Assembly (NCBI RefSeq): GCF_900116065.1
Contig: NZ_FOZV01000012.1
Span: 1 to 37,188, forward strand
DNA from: Brevundimonas viscosa
GTDB taxonomy: Bacteria; Pseudomonadota; Alphaproteobacteria; Caulobacterales; Caulobacteraceae
Direction: 5' to 3'
DNA length: 37,188 bases
Shown here: positions 15,652 through 32,597 of the stretch, one piece after another
Numbering within the stretch: the first letter of the stretch is position 1
Layout: the number at the start of each line of letters is the position of its first letter
Translations under genes and position numbers: made by a program
Notes under the pieces: model-generated
Database searches by the model: none
The model's input: only the letters and a program-made list of their open reading frames with translations
What the model was told of the DNA's origin: nothing

Positions 15652-17607
15652 CTACCGCCGCCGGGGCGCGAAGATGTCGGCGAGGCGGTCGCGGGTTCCC
15701 TCGATGCGGACGAGGCGCGGGTGGCGCAGGCCGTCGTGGTAGGGCAGCTCGACGGTGCGGAAGGCGTCGCCGCGCTTGATCACCAGCCGGATCGGCACCG
15801 ACCCGCCCTTCGCCGCGGTCACCGCCGCGCGCAGGGCTTCGGCCGAGGCGACGCGGTCGCCGACGGCGACCAGCTCCCAGCCGTGGCCGAGGCCGGCCTC
15901 GAAGGCCGGCGAGCCCCAGCGCACGCCCGCGATCCGGTTGCCGCCGGCGAGGGTGAAGCCGAGCGAATACTGGAAGTCGTTGGCCCAGCCGCCCATCATC
16001 CGCTTCTCGACGGGGGTGAGTTCGTCGACGTACGTCAGGCGCCAGCCGGCGCGCTCGAGCCCGTCGAGCGGGGCCTCGGCGTCAGGTCCGACCGCGTCGA
16101 GCCGCTCGCGAAGGAAGGTCGCCCAGTCGTACGGGTGCACCGCGTTCAGATGCTCGACCACGTCTTCGAAAGTGTAGGGCCGGGCCTCCCAGACGCCGTC
16201 CTCGACGCCGTAGAAGGCCTTGGCGAAGTCGTCGAGCGACTTGCGCTCGTTGGTGGCCTCGCGGATCAGGGTGTCGGCGTCCAGCCAGATCAGCGCCGCC
16301 TCGCGGTAGTAGTCCCCGGTGCCGCGCATCCACGACGGCCACGGGTTGGAAGTGCGGTAGCCGAGCAGGTTGTGGTTGGTGGTGTCCTGCAGCGCCCGCC
16401 AGGCGCGGCCGGGCTGCTGGTCGTAGAAGCCGGCGATCTCGGCGAGGTTGACCACCGCCTCCTCCAGCGTGCCGAGGCCGGAGCGGGCGGTGAGCACGTC
16501 GCCCCAGTACTCGGTCTGGCCCTCGTAGACCCACATCAGGCTGTTCTGGGTCGGGACGTTGAAGTTGGGGACCAGCTCGTCGGACGGGCGGCGGAACTTG
16601 CCGTTCCAGCTATGCACGTACTCGTGGGGCAGCAGACCGCGCGAGCCGAAGGCCGGTGTGGCCGAGGCGAAGTAGTTCGGCGCCGCGGTGTTCTCGGACG
16701 AGCGGTGGTGCTCCAGGCCGATGCCGCCAAGGCGGGAGGTCAGGCCGAAGAGGAATTCGTAGCGGTCGAAGTGACGGGCGCCGAACAGCCGGTCCGCCTG
16801 CTGGACGAGGTTCTCGTACTTCGCGGTCCATTCCGGGGTGATCTCGATGGCGGCGGCGGTGTCGCCGACGAGATTGAGATGGACGTCCTCGCCGCGCGGA
16901 TCGATCTCGACGCGGCGATAATGGCGGCCGGCGAACATCGGACTGTCGGCGAGGTGTTCGAGCGAGATCGGGGCGAAGGTCGCCACGCTCCCCTCCCGGG
17001 AGACCGTGTCCAGCGCCACGCCGTAGTTCCAGCCTTCGGGCAGGACCACCGACGGGGCGAAGGTGATGCGACTGTGATTGTAGCCGGCCGGGTAGAGGAG
17101 GGCCTTCTCCCACTGCAGGTTGACGATCTCGTCGGTCATGACGACCCGCCAGGTCGAGTTGTCCGGCTGGGTCAGCCACTCGAAGTCGACGTCGATGGTC
17201 TCGACCCCGGCCGGGATGTCGAGGTGGAAGGCGTGCGGATCGACGGTGTCGCGCACCCACTCGATGCGAGAGCCGTTCCCGGTGACGGTCAGGCCCGAGA
17301 CCAGCTGGATCGGGCCGGTGTCGGCGTGGTTGCCGGGCAGGAATTTCGGATACTGCAGCACCAGCGGGCCTGGCCGGACCGGGATGGTCTGACGGGTGCG
17401 GATGACCTTGCGGGCGAGGTCGGTCAGGTCGACCCGGATGCCGATGGTTCCCGGATAGTCGACGTCCTGCGGAGCCGGAATCGGCGGCAGGGGGCGCGGC
17501 AGGCTGGTCGGGGCCGGAAGCGGGGTGTGGGCCTGGGAGGTCTGGGCCAGGGCCGGCGGGGCGGTCGAAACCAGCAGCAGGGCGAGGGCGGCGGTGCGGA
17601 TCATCAT
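15652..17607 (-). CDS. M61-family metallopeptidase with PDZ domain (copy 2)
   Basis: The 651-residue protein has a Sec signal peptide (cleavage likely after ALA, residue 21), an N-terminal beta domain with WEKALLYPAGY, the M61 signature GGIGLEHHRSSEN (294-306), zinc motif HEYVH (328-332) and third ligand E362 in WVYEGQTEYWG. A C-terminal PDZ region lies at about 540-625. M61 enzymes are periplasmic aminopeptidases of the glycyl-aminopeptidase type. ATG 17607 has GGAG at 7-nt spacing; an adjacent ATG is at 17604. It follows the paralogous gene by 17 bp, so they form an operon and are a tandem duplication that has diverged. Confidence 0.92.
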   Translation of the reverse strand: MMIRTAALALLLVSTAPPALAQTSQAHTPLPAPTSLPRPLPPIPAPQDVDYPGTIGIRVDLTDLARKVIRTRQTIPVRPGPLVLQYPKFLPGNHADTGPIQLVSGLTVTGNGSRIEWVRDTVDPHAFHLDIPAGVETIDVDFEWLTQPDNSTWRVVMTDEIVNLQWEKALLYPAGYNHSRITFAPSVVLPEGWNYGVALDTVSREGSVATFAPISLEHLADSPMFAGRHYRRVEIDPRGEDVHLNLVGDTAAAIEITPEWTAKYENLVQQADRLFGARHFDRYEFLFGLTSRLGGIGLEHHRSSENTAAPNYFASATPAFGSRGLLPHEYVHSWNGKFRRPSDELVPNFNVPTQNSLMWVYEGQTEYWGDVLTARSGLGTLEEAVVNLAEIAGFYDQQPGRAWRALQDTTNHNLLGYRTSNPWPSWMRGTGDYYREAALIWLDADTLIREATNERKSLDDFAKAFYGVEDGVWEARPYTFEDVVEHLNAVHPYDWATFLRERLDAVGPDAEAPLDGLERAGWRLTYVDELTPVEKRMMGGWANDFQYSLGFTLAGGNRIAGVRWGSPAFEAGLGHGWELVAVGDRVASAEALRAAVTAAKGGSVPIRLVIKRGDAFRTVELPYHDGLRHPRLVRIEGTRDRLADIFAPRRR

Positions 17608-17624
17608 GGTCGGGCTCCTCGCGA

Positions 17625-19577
17625 TCAGCGGCGACGGGGGGCGAGAATGTCGCCGAGACGGTCGGGGGTTCCGGGAATGCGCTCGAGGTGCGGGTAGCGC
17701 AGGCCGCCCGCATAGTCGAAGCGGATGGTGCGGAAGCGCTCGCCGCGACGGACCATCAGTTCGACGGGGCTGGCGGGGTCCTTCGCGGCGGTGACGGCGT
17801 CGGCCAGCGCCTTGGGGCTGGCGGCGCGGCCGTTGACGGCGACGATGTCCCAGCCGGAGGTCAGGCCAGCCTCGAAGGCCGGCGAGTCCCAGCGCACCGA
17901 GGTGATGCGGTTGTCGCCGTTGGTCATGATCCCCAGCGAGTACTGGAAGTCGTTGCGGCCGTACTCGGCGTTCAGCGCCTTCTGGTAGTCGTTCTCGGTC
18001 TCTCGCCAGACCAGGCGATAGCCGCCCCGCTCGATGCCGCCCAACGGGCCCGCGGCCTCGGGGCCGGCCGCGTCGAGGCGGGCGCGCAGGAAGGCGGCCC
18101 AGTCATGGGCCTCGACGCCGTTCAGCGTCGAGGTCACGTCGTCGAAGGTGTAGGGCGCCGGATCCCAATTTCCGTCCTGCACGCCGAAGAAGGCCCGGGC
18201 GAAGTCGTCCAGCGAGCGGCGTCCGTCGGACGCCTCGCGGATCCAGGTGTCGGCGTCCAGCCAGATCATCGAGCCTTCGCGGTAGTAGTCCTCGCTGCGC
18301 TGGCGGCTGGACCACGGCTGCGGACGGCGGCGGGCGATGATGGGATCGTTGACTGTGTCCTGCAGGGGTCGCCAGTCGCGCCCGGGATTGTCGTCGTAGG
18401 TCGCCGCGGTCATGGCGAAGACGTCCAGCGCCTGCTGCTTCGTCATCAGCCCGGCGCGGGCGGTGAGCACCAGGCCCCAGTACTGGGTCTGGCCCTCGTA
18501 GACCCACAGCAGCGAGTTCTGCACCGGCTCGTTGAGGTTGCCGGTCAGCTGGTCCGCCGGGCGGCGCCACTTGCCGTTCCACGAGTGGACGTACTCGTGG
18601 CCGAGCAGGTCGCGATCTCCGAGGGTGGCCTGCGGCTCGGTGAAGTAGCGCGGATCGACGCTGTTCTCCGACGACCGGTGGTGCTCCAGGCCGATGCCGC
18701 CGAGCTCGTCGGTGACGGCGACGAGGAAGTCGTAGTGGTCGAAGTGGCGGGCGCCGAACAGGCGGTCGGCCTGGTCGACGAGGTTGCGGTGCAGTTCGAT
18801 GTGGTCGTCGGAGGCGACCAGCATCTCCGGATCGTCCGCGACGACCTGCATGCGCACCGGCGAGCGCCCGCCGGGATCCAGATCATAGGTCCGGTGGTGG
18901 GCGCCGGCGAAGACGGGACTGTCGGCGAGATGCTCCAGGCTGATCGGCGCGAAGGTCGCCAGGCCGTCGGTGAAGGACTGCGTCTCCAGCGCCACGCCGT
19001 AGCTCCATCCGGCCGGCAGGCGCAGCGAGGGCCGGAAGGTGATGCCGGAGTGGTCATAGCCGGCGGGATAGAGCAGGGCCTTCTCCCACTGGATGTTGAG
19101 CATCTCGTCGGTGATCACCACCCGCCCCTGGTTCCCGTCGATCGGGGTCAGCCACTTGAAGGCGACGTCGAGCGAGGAGACGCCCGCCGGAACCTCGACC
19201 TGGAAGGCGTTGGTCTCGACCGTATGCCGCACCCACGGCAGGACCTGCCCGTTCGCCGTGATGCGCAGGTCGGCGACGTCGTCCACCGGACCCACCGGCC
19301 CGTGGTTGCCCGGGATCCACAGCGGGTAGAGCAGGGTCAGGGGGCTGGGGCCCGCGACGGGTATGGTCTGGCGCACCGAGACGATGCGGCGGTCGATGTC
19401 GGTGGCGTCCACCTCGATGCCGATGGTCCCGGGGTACGGGACCGCCCGCGGCTCGGGGATCGGGGCCAGCGCCACCGGCAGGGCGGGGGTCCCGACCTGG
19501 GCGGCGACCGGGGCGGCGCCCAGCAGCAGCACCGCGGCGCAGGCGGAGACGAGCAGGCGGGCGGGGGTGCGCATCAT
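17625..19577 (-). CDS. M61-family metallopeptidase with PDZ domain (copy 1)
   Basis: This protein of about 650 residues is co-linear with its downstream neighbour, sharing WEKALLYPAGY, FAPISLEHLADSP, GGIGLEHHRSSEN, HEYVHSWNGK and WVYEGQTQYWG, and the same C-terminal ILAPRRR ending. It has a signal peptide ending near VAA-Q and a PDZ domain with SPAFEAGLTSGWDIVAVNG. Catalytic and zinc residues are intact, so both copies should be active in the periplasm, probably with different peptide preference. The start is uncertain: ATG 19577 (or 19574) is taken because the signal peptide begins there, but no strong Shine-Dalgarno is visible; TTG 19595 is an alternative. It is the first gene of the pair. 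Confidence 0.9.
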   Translation of the reverse strand: MMRTPARLLVSACAAVLLLGAAPVAAQVGTPALPVALAPIPEPRAVPYPGTIGIEVDATDIDRRIVSVRQTIPVAGPSPLTLLYPLWIPGNHGPVGPVDDVADLRITANGQVLPWVRHTVETNAFQVEVPAGVSSLDVAFKWLTPIDGNQGRVVITDEMLNIQWEKALLYPAGYDHSGITFRPSLRLPAGWSYGVALETQSFTDGLATFAPISLEHLADSPVFAGAHHRTYDLDPGGRSPVRMQVVADDPEMLVASDDHIELHRNLVDQADRLFGARHFDHYDFLVAVTDELGGIGLEHHRSSENSVDPRYFTEPQATLGDRDLLGHEYVHSWNGKWRRPADQLTGNLNEPVQNSLLWVYEGQTQYWGLVLTARAGLMTKQQALDVFAMTAATYDDNPGRDWRPLQDTVNDPIIARRRPQPWSSRQRSEDYYREGSMIWLDADTWIREASDGRRSLDDFARAFFGVQDGNWDPAPYTFDDVTSTLNGVEAHDWAAFLRARLDAAGPEAAGPLGGIERGGYRLVWRETENDYQKALNAEYGRNDFQYSLGIMTNGDNRITSVRWDSPAFEAGLTSGWDIVAVNGRAASPKALADAVTAAKDPASPVELMVRRGERFRTIRFDYAGGLRYPHLERIPGTPDRLGDILAPRRR

Positions 19578-19689
19578 CGGGACTCGCGACAGCAACGGCG
19601 GGAGGCGCAGAACACCCGTGCGCGGCGGGGCCGGTCAACCCGCGACCGGAACCGTCGCATTAAATCCCTGTCATGTTCGAGGTTCCGGC

Positions 19690-20196
19690 TCAGGCCGCCG
19701 GCTTCACCTCGAGCAGTTCGACGGTGAACAGCAGGGTCGAGTTCGGCGGCAGTTCGTCCCCGCCGACCCAGCGCTCGCCGTAGCCGAGCTCGGCCGGGAT
19801 GACGAACTCGAAGGTCTCGCCCTCGCGCATCAGGGCGACGCCTTCGGTCCAGCCCCGGATGACGCGGCCGAGCGGGAACTCGGCCGGCTCCCCCCGATCG
19901 TAGGAGCTGTCGAACTGGCGACCGTCGACGAAGGTCCCGCGGTAGTGGACCTTGACCGTATCGGCGGCGGTGGGCTGGCGGCCCGACGGATTGGCCCGCC
20001 CGACCCGGCGGTACTGGAGGCCGCTTTCGGTGGTGGTCCAGCCGCGGCGCTGGGCGTTGAGGCGCAGGTACTCGCGATTGCCGGCGGCCCAGCCCTCGGC
20101 GGTGCCGGTTCCGAGCTGGACGGCGGGCGCGGGCTCCGGCGCGGAGGCGCAGGCGGCGAGGGCGAGGGCGGCGACGAGCGGGACGAGGTGCTTCAT
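19690..20196 (-). CDS. FKBP-type peptidyl-prolyl isomerase lipoprotein
   Basis: The 168-residue protein has a lipoprotein signal with ALAAC (Cys16), a linker, and one FKBP domain (about 76-165). The domain includes VKVHYRGTFVDGRQFDSSYD, FPLGRVIRGWTEGVALMREG and PAELGYGERW, with the aromatic active-site residues of the family. It would assist proline isomerisation during folding in the periplasm. Its ATG overlaps the sigma-factor stop codon (ATGA at 20193-20196), so it is translationally coupled to the ECF sigma gene, an unexpected partner. Confidence 0.93.
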   Translation of the reverse strand: MKHLVPLVAALALAACASAPEPAPAVQLGTGTAEGWAAGNREYLRLNAQRRGWTTTESGLQYRRVGRANPSGRQPTAADTVKVHYRGTFVDGRQFDSSYDRGEPAEFPLGRVIRGWTEGVALMREGETFEFVIPAELGYGERWVGGDELPPNSTLLFTVELLEVKPAA

Positions 20197-21413
20197 GCGG
20201 CGACGCTAGCAGCGCGGCGGCGTTCGAGGAACAGGGCTTCGGCGCGGGAGGGGCCGAGGGCGAGGGCGGCCTCGTACTCGGCGGCGGCCTCGGTCATCCT
20301 GCCGAGGCGGGCGAGCAGCTCAGCGCGCGCCACGTGGAAGGGAAGCCATCCGCGCGCGGCCGCGGCGTCGAGCTGGAGGAGAGCGGTCGCGGGTCCCTCG
20401 ACTTCGGACAGCGCAACGGCCCGGTTGGTGCGGATCACAGGATCGTCCCGAAGCGTCAGCAAGGCGTCGTAGAGGCGAAGGATGTCCCGCCAGGGAGTCT
20501 CGCCCGCTTGGCGACGGCTCGCGTGGGCGGCGTGGATCGCCGCCTGTAGCGCCCGCGGTCCGGGAGAGCCGGAGCGGGCCATGGCGGCGGACGCGGCGAG
20601 GAAAGCCTCGCCCTGCCGTAGGAGAGCAGCGTCCCACTCGCGCGCGTCCTGGGCGGCGAGCGGGACCATCGCCCCGGCGTCGTCGAGGCGGGCCGGGCGT
20701 CGGGCCTCGGCCAGATGAATCGTGGCGGCCAGCGCCTGCGCCTCGGCGTCGGTCGGGGCGAGGCGGGCGAGCAGGGCGGAGAGGGCGAGCATCTCGCGGG
20801 CGAAGTCCGCGTGCGGGCCGGCGAGGGCGGCGTCGGCGTGGGCCTCGGCGTAGGCGATCTCCAGCGTCGACAGGACGGCGTCCATGCGCTCGGGCCAGCG
20901 GTCGGACGCGGGAACCTCGAACGGGACTCCGGCGGCGGCGATCTTGCGCCTGGCGCGCACCAGCCGCTGGGCCAGCGTCGCTTCCGGCACGAGGAAGGCG
21001 GCGGCGATCTCGGCCGTGGTCAGGCCGCAGACGGCCCTGAGGGTCAGGGCCGCCCGCGCCTCGGTGGCCACGGCCGGATGGCAGCAGACGAAGATCAGCC
21101 GCAGCCGCTCGTCGGGGATGGGCTCGTCGAGGGACATGGCGTGGTCCTCGGGCGTGGGCGTTGGCGCCGGTTCGTCCGGTCGGTGCGCCGCCGCGGTGCG
21201 GCGGCGGCGCAGCCGGTCCAGCGCCGCCCGCCGCGCCACCGCGTAGAGCCAGGCGGCGGGATCGGCGGGCGGGCCGTCGACCCAGTCGCGCGCCGCCTTC
21301 AGACAGGCGTCGGCGAAGACCTCCTCGGCGAGGTCGAGATCGCGGAACCGGGCGGCGAGGGCCGAGACGACCCGCCCGCCGGCGGCGCGGAAGGTCGCCT
21401 CGAGCGGCGTCAC
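20193..21413 (-). CDS. ECF42-type RNA polymerase sigma factor with C-terminal extension (DUF6596)
   Basis: The 406-residue protein has region 2 (about 8-75, with DLAEEVFADACLKAARDW and AWLYAVARRAALDRLRRRR) and region 4 (about 110-165, LTTAEIAAAFLVPEATLAQR). A long extension follows (DUF6596 plus a TPR-like tail with AAAEYEAALALGPSRAEALF). This size and the DGPF genes next to it define ECF42, where the C-terminal extension is needed for activity and no classical anti-sigma factor is found. The start is GTG 21413, overlapping the upstream DGPF stop (GTGA). The stop overlaps the FKBP start. Confidence 0.92.
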   Translation of the reverse strand: MTPLEATFRAAGGRVVSALAARFRDLDLAEEVFADACLKAARDWVDGPPADPAAWLYAVARRAALDRLRRRRTAAAHRPDEPAPTPTPEDHAMSLDEPIPDERLRLIFVCCHPAVATEARAALTLRAVCGLTTAEIAAAFLVPEATLAQRLVRARRKIAAAGVPFEVPASDRWPERMDAVLSTLEIAYAEAHADAALAGPHADFAREMLALSALLARLAPTDAEAQALAATIHLAEARRPARLDDAGAMVPLAAQDAREWDAALLRQGEAFLAASAAMARSGSPGPRALQAAIHAAHASRRQAGETPWRDILRLYDALLTLRDDPVIRTNRAVALSEVEGPATALLQLDAAAARGWLPFHVARAELLARLGRMTEAAAEYEAALALGPSRAEALFLERRRAASVAA

Positions 21414-21790
21414 GCCGGAGGCTCGCCTTCGAAGCAGGGCCGGATCTCGATCGAGGCGGCCGTGTCGAGCGGCAGCTTGCGCGCCCAGGCCACGGCCGCC
21501 TCCATGTCCGGCGCCTCGATCAGGTAGAAGCCGCCCAACTGTTCGCGGGTCTCGGCGAACGGTCCGTCATGGACGGTGCGCGCGCCGCCTGCGGAGACGC
21601 GCAGGGTCCGGGCGGAGGCGACCGGCCGGAGTCCGGCGCCGCCGCGGACGGCTCCGGCGGCCTCGAGTTCGGCCCAGTAGGCGTCATGGCGGGCCATGAT
21701 CTCCTTCCAGGCCGGCGTGTCGTAGCCGGTTTCGTCGCGGTAGCCGGGCGCGTCGTCCTCGGCGCCGTAGATCAGCAGGGCGAACTGCAT
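21410..21790 (-). CDS. YCII/DGPF-domain protein (second of two)
   Basis: The 126-residue protein begins [20 protein letters not shown] and contains the signature [19 protein letters not shown], followed by a WARKLP segment and a C-terminal [12 protein letters not shown]-fold proteins of the DGPF type are regular partners of ECF41/ECF42 sigma factors, of unknown biochemical role. ATG 21790 lies 11 bp after the stop of the first copy, and its TGA overlaps the GTG of the sigma gene. The frame extends to 22213 without a stop, but those residues overlap the first DGPF gene in another frame. Confidence 0.92.
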   Translation of the reverse strand: MQFALLIYGAEDDAPGYRDETGYDTPAWKEIMARHDAYWAELEAAGAVRGGAGLRPVASARTLRVSAGGARTVHDGPFAETREQLGGFYLIEAPDMEAAVAWARKLPLDTAASIEIRPCFEGEPPA

Positions 21791-21801
21791 GGCGGCCTCC
21801 T

Positions 21802-22173
21802 TCAGTCCTGTCCCGGCTGGGGCATGTCGAGGCAGGGGCGGATTTCGATGGAGGCGTTCGCCGCCACCGGCAGCTTCTTCGCCCAGGCGATGGCCTCGTC
21901 GAGGTCGGCGGCCTCGATCAGATAGAAGCCGCCCAGCTGCTCGCGAGTCTCGGCGAAGGGGCCGTCGTGAACGGTGCGGCCGGCGCCGGTGACGCGCACG
22001 GTGGTGGCCGTGTCCGAGTGGCGGAGGCCGGAGCCGCCGCGCAGCAGGCCCCTCTCGTGGAGGTCTCCGGCGAAGGCTTCGTGGGCCGCAAGGACCGCGC
22101 GCCAGGCCTCGCCCTGCTCGCCGTCCGGATAGGATTCCGCCTCGTTCTCGTAGATGATCAGCGCGTACTGCAT
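21802..22173 (-). CDS. YCII/DGPF-domain protein (first of two)
   Basis: The 123-residue protein starts [20 protein letters not shown] and shares [19 protein letters not shown] with the next gene, so the pair arose by tandem duplication. It is the first gene of the minus-strand operon DGPF-DGPF-ECF42 sigma-FKBP, and the operon promoter should lie in 22174-22545, shared divergently with rpoB. By analogy with ECF42 operons the sigma factor probably activates this operon. I cannot point to a confident ECF-type promoter. Confidence 0.92.
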   Translation of the reverse strand: MQYALIIYENEAESYPDGEQGEAWRAVLAAHEAFAGDLHERGLLRGGSGLRHSDTATTVRVTGAGRTVHDGPFAETREQLGGFYLIEAADLDEAIAWAKKLPVAANASIEIRPCLDMPQPGQD

Positions 22174-22545
22174 GCGGTGGTTTCCCCGTCGCCCGACCGG
22201 CCGATCCGATCATGCGCGACAGCAGGGAGACGCGCGAGAGGGGCGGGTTTCGACAGCGCTCCGAACTTTTTCCGCGCCCACCTTTATTTCGCCGTCAAAG
22301 CGAGTATATCAGCGCGTTCCGCCAACTCCGTCACGAGTCTGCGCGAAAAGCGCCGAGGCCCGGTTTGTCGCCCTCCGACCGGTGCGAAGGCGCGCCCCTC
22401 CCCAAGGGGGCCCGAATTTCAGGCGTCCTGGAGCCGAAAGGCCCGAGGGTGGACGCCGACACCGATGGCCGCGGATCGCCTGATGGCGACCCGTGGCTGC
22501 TGCATTGAGCGCGGGCTGCCCGGCCCGCCGCATTGGGAAGACAGA
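22174..22545. promoter_or_regulatory. Divergent DGPF/rpoB intergenic region with structured rpoB leader
   Basis: This 372-bp gap holds the promoters for the DGPF operon and rpoB. A weak candidate rpoB promoter is TTTATT (22283-22288) and TATATC (22305-22310). The leader has two clear structures: GGCGTCC (22422-22428) pairs with GGACGCC (22451-22457) enclosing GCC-GAAA-GGC (22433-22442), and GCGGGC (22511-22516) pairs with GCCCGC (22523-22528) just before the ribosome binding site. Confidence 0.5.
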
Positions 22546-26660
<4,115 letters not shown>

Positions 26661-26664
<4 letters not shown>

Positions 26665-26685
26665 GGCGCGCGGGGCGCGCCTCAG
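26661..26685 (+). repeat. Perfect hairpin overlapping the rpoB stop codon
   Basis: CTGAGGCGCGC (26661-26671) pairs perfectly with GCGCGCCTCAG (26675-26685) across a 3-nt loop. The rpoB TGA (26662-26664) is in the stem. No T-tract follows. Confidence 0.7.
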
Positions 26686-26757
26686 GGTGGCGGGTGACTG
26701 GTGATTGGCGGCTGAACGCCGTCGTCGCCGTCACCAACCACCAATCACCAGCCACCA
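26686..26757. repeat. Imperfect long inverted repeat between rpoB and rpoC
   Basis: A left arm starting GGTGGCGGGTGACTGGTG (about 26687) and a right arm ending ...AATCACCAGCCACC (about 26757) pair over about 25 bp with few mismatches. The TGGTGATTGG unit and its complement look like a dispersed intergenic repeat. ATTTTT follows at about 26764-26769, so partial termination or RNA processing between rpoB and rpoC is possible. Confidence 0.6.
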
Positions 26758-26797
26758 GACACTATTTTTCGCGGCCTAGTCCGCAGAAGGAAACAAG

Positions 26798-30994
<4,197 letters not shown>

Positions 30995-31022
30995 TCCGGG
31001 TCCTGACGACCTGAACTGGAGG

Positions 31023-31053
31023 GGGCGGTCCCGGTGACGGTGCCGCCCTTTTT
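31023..31053 (+). terminator. Intrinsic terminator after rpoC
   Basis: GGGCGG (31023-31028) pairs with CCGCCC (31043-31048) around a 14-nt loop, followed by TTTTT (31049-31053), 29 bp after the rpoC stop. Confidence 0.8.
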
Positions 31054-31092
31054 CGTGGCTGCCGCCGCGTCGTACCGGCCCCGGAAACGGCG

Positions 31093-31887
31093 TCAGTCGC
31101 GGGGCGAGGGGGCTCCAGGCGTCAGCGGCGCGCCGCTCGCCCGCGGTCCATCGCGGCGGGTGCGAAGGGGGCCGGTCGCATCCGGCCTCAGCGACGGATC
31201 GAGATGAGCCCCGGCGCAGCCCGTACCGAAATTGGAGCCGACGCAGTCCGCCGGCCCGACCACGCCGACGCCGCCCGACAGCGGCCGTCGCCGGGCTTCG
31301 TAGCGGGCAAGGGCGCGGGCGCCCTCGGCGGCGAAGCGGGCGTCGCGCGCCGGATCGCCCGTGCCGGTGATCGCCGGCCCGGTCCGGGCCGCCGCCCGCT
31401 CGTCGCAGACGGCCTGTTCCGCCGCGGTCAGGGCGTCGCGGACGGCGCAGCCCGGTGTGCGGGTGCGGAGTGCCTGTCCGATGCGGTCGCCGAGGGTGCG
31501 CGGCCGCACCTGCCACGCATCAACGTCCGCCGGCGTGGCCGGCGCGCCCGGGACCGGCGCGGCGAGGCGGGGAACCGGAGCGACCGGGGCCGTCTCCGAC
31601 GCCTCCCGCCGGTCCGCCGTGGAAGATGACGGCTCCGACCTTGCCGCTTGGCGTGGATCGGAGGGCGCGGGCGTCGGTCGCGGGACCCGCAGAGCCTCGC
31701 CGGGCAGCAGCGGCCGCGGCTCGAGCTCGACCAGCATCACCCGCTCAACCGCCGGAAGGTCCAGCCGCACGGCGCGCAGGCCCAGCAGGCCGAGGACGGC
31801 GAGATGGACGACCAGGGAGCCGGCGACCAACGCCGGCGTCCGCCAGCGCCCGCCGCTCGCCGCTGCCGCCCCGGTTCCCGCCCGCAT
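31093..31887 (-). CDS. TonB-like single-span membrane protein, hypothetical
   Basis: The 264-residue protein has a short N-terminus, one membrane helix (about 17-38, PALVAGSLVVHLAVLGLLGL), then ERVMLVELEPRPLLPGEALR and a Pro/Ala-rich periplasmic stretch (about 60-130). This is the topology of TonB-type energy transducers, but no TonB C-terminal domain is visible. The C-terminal half has four cysteines, WQVRPRTLGDRIGQALR, an AEQAVCDERAAAR motif and VGSNFGTGCAGAHLDP. ATG 31887 has GGGAGGA upstream; the longer frame to 32016 is rejected. It is downstream of, and similar in layout to, the 31950-32597 gene. Function unknown. Confidence 0.7.
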   Translation of the reverse strand: MRAGTGAAAASGGRWRTPALVAGSLVVHLAVLGLLGLRAVRLDLPAVERVMLVELEPRPLLPGEALRVPRPTPAPSDPRQAARSEPSSSTADRREASETAPVAPVPRLAAPVPGAPATPADVDAWQVRPRTLGDRIGQALRTRTPGCAVRDALTAAEQAVCDERAAARTGPAITGTGDPARDARFAAEGARALARYEARRRPLSGGVGVVGPADCVGSNFGTGCAGAHLDPSLRPDATGPLRTRRDGPRASGAPLTPGAPSPRD

Positions 31888-31917
31888 GCGTCCTCCCTCT
31901 CCACCATGAGGGGAGCG

Positions 31918-31947
31918 GGCGAGCGTGGCCGCAATGGGGCGCTCGCC
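31918..31947. repeat. Inverted repeat between the two TonB-like genes
   Basis: GGCGAGCG (31918-31925) pairs with CGCTCGCC (31940-31947). Its core (GCGAGCGTGGCCGCAATGGG, 31919-31938) recurs at 32632-32651 upstream of the second TonB-like gene with three differences. Confidence 0.55.
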
Positions 31948-31949
31948 GC

Positions 31950-32597
31950 TCAACGCTCGCTGAACAGGGAGCGCAACCCGGGATAGGCGCCGCCGTCGCG
32001 GGTGTAGGAACGCCACGCCTCGTTGGCCTCCGCCTGGCGTTCAAACCCGGCTTCGCGTCGCTGGCGCGGGGACGGATCGTCGTTGGGCAGAAGGTCGGCC
32101 CGCGTCAGGGGCGGCGGGTCGCGGTCGGTCGCAGGGCCGACCGCGCACAGCCTCTGGCCGAGCGGGTTGTCCGGGGCCGCGGGGCAGGGGAGGCGCGCGG
32201 GCCGGCCGAGGCCGGACCTCACCCGCCATGGATCGGGGATGGCGGCTGCACCGGCGGCCGCGCCGGCGGGCGCGTCCGGGAGCCGGATCCGCGCCGAGGG
32301 CCGGTCCGCGGGGCGGGGCGCGGGCATCCGCGCCCCCGCCACGGCTTCGCCGCGCCGCCCCCCTGGCACGGCGGCGGCCGCTTGAGCCCGGGCCGTCGCG
32401 GCGCGGGAAGCGGGCGCTGGTACGAGGTCCAAGGGGATGACGATACGGGTCTCCGGCGCCGCGCCGGGGGTGAGCCGGGAGGTGGTCAGGGCCAGAGGGG
32501 TGAGGATGGCCAAGTGGTTCGCGGCCGAAAGGGCGGCCAGCGCTGCGGTGCGCCGCCGGGCGGCCTGCCTCGTCGGTCCGCCCGCGTCCAGCCGCAT
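31950..32597 (-). CDS. TonB-like single-span membrane protein, hypothetical (paralogue)
   Basis: The 215-residue protein has one membrane helix (about 19-40, AALSAANHLAILTPLALTTS), then ETRIVIPLDLVPAP and a Pro/Ala/Arg-rich stretch, and a C-terminal segment with DPWRVRSGLGRPARLPCPAA, two cysteines and RREAGFERQAEANEAWRSYT. The layout (short N-terminus, single helix, conserved basic/acidic strand after the helix, Pro/Ala linker, W-x-VR motif) matches the 31093-31887 gene, so they look like diverged paralogues. The start is ATG 32597. It is divergent from the small TonB C-terminal-domain gene at 32682, 84 bp away, so the two may share control. Confidence 0.7.
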   Translation of the reverse strand: MRLDAGGPTRQAARRRTAALAALSAANHLAILTPLALTTSRLTPGAAPETRIVIPLDLVPAPASRAATARAQAAAAVPGGRRGEAVAGARMPAPRPADRPSARIRLPDAPAGAAAGAAAIPDPWRVRSGLGRPARLPCPAAPDNPLGQRLCAVGPATDRDPPPLTRADLLPNDDPSPRQRREAGFERQAEANEAWRSYTRDGGAYPGLRSLFSER

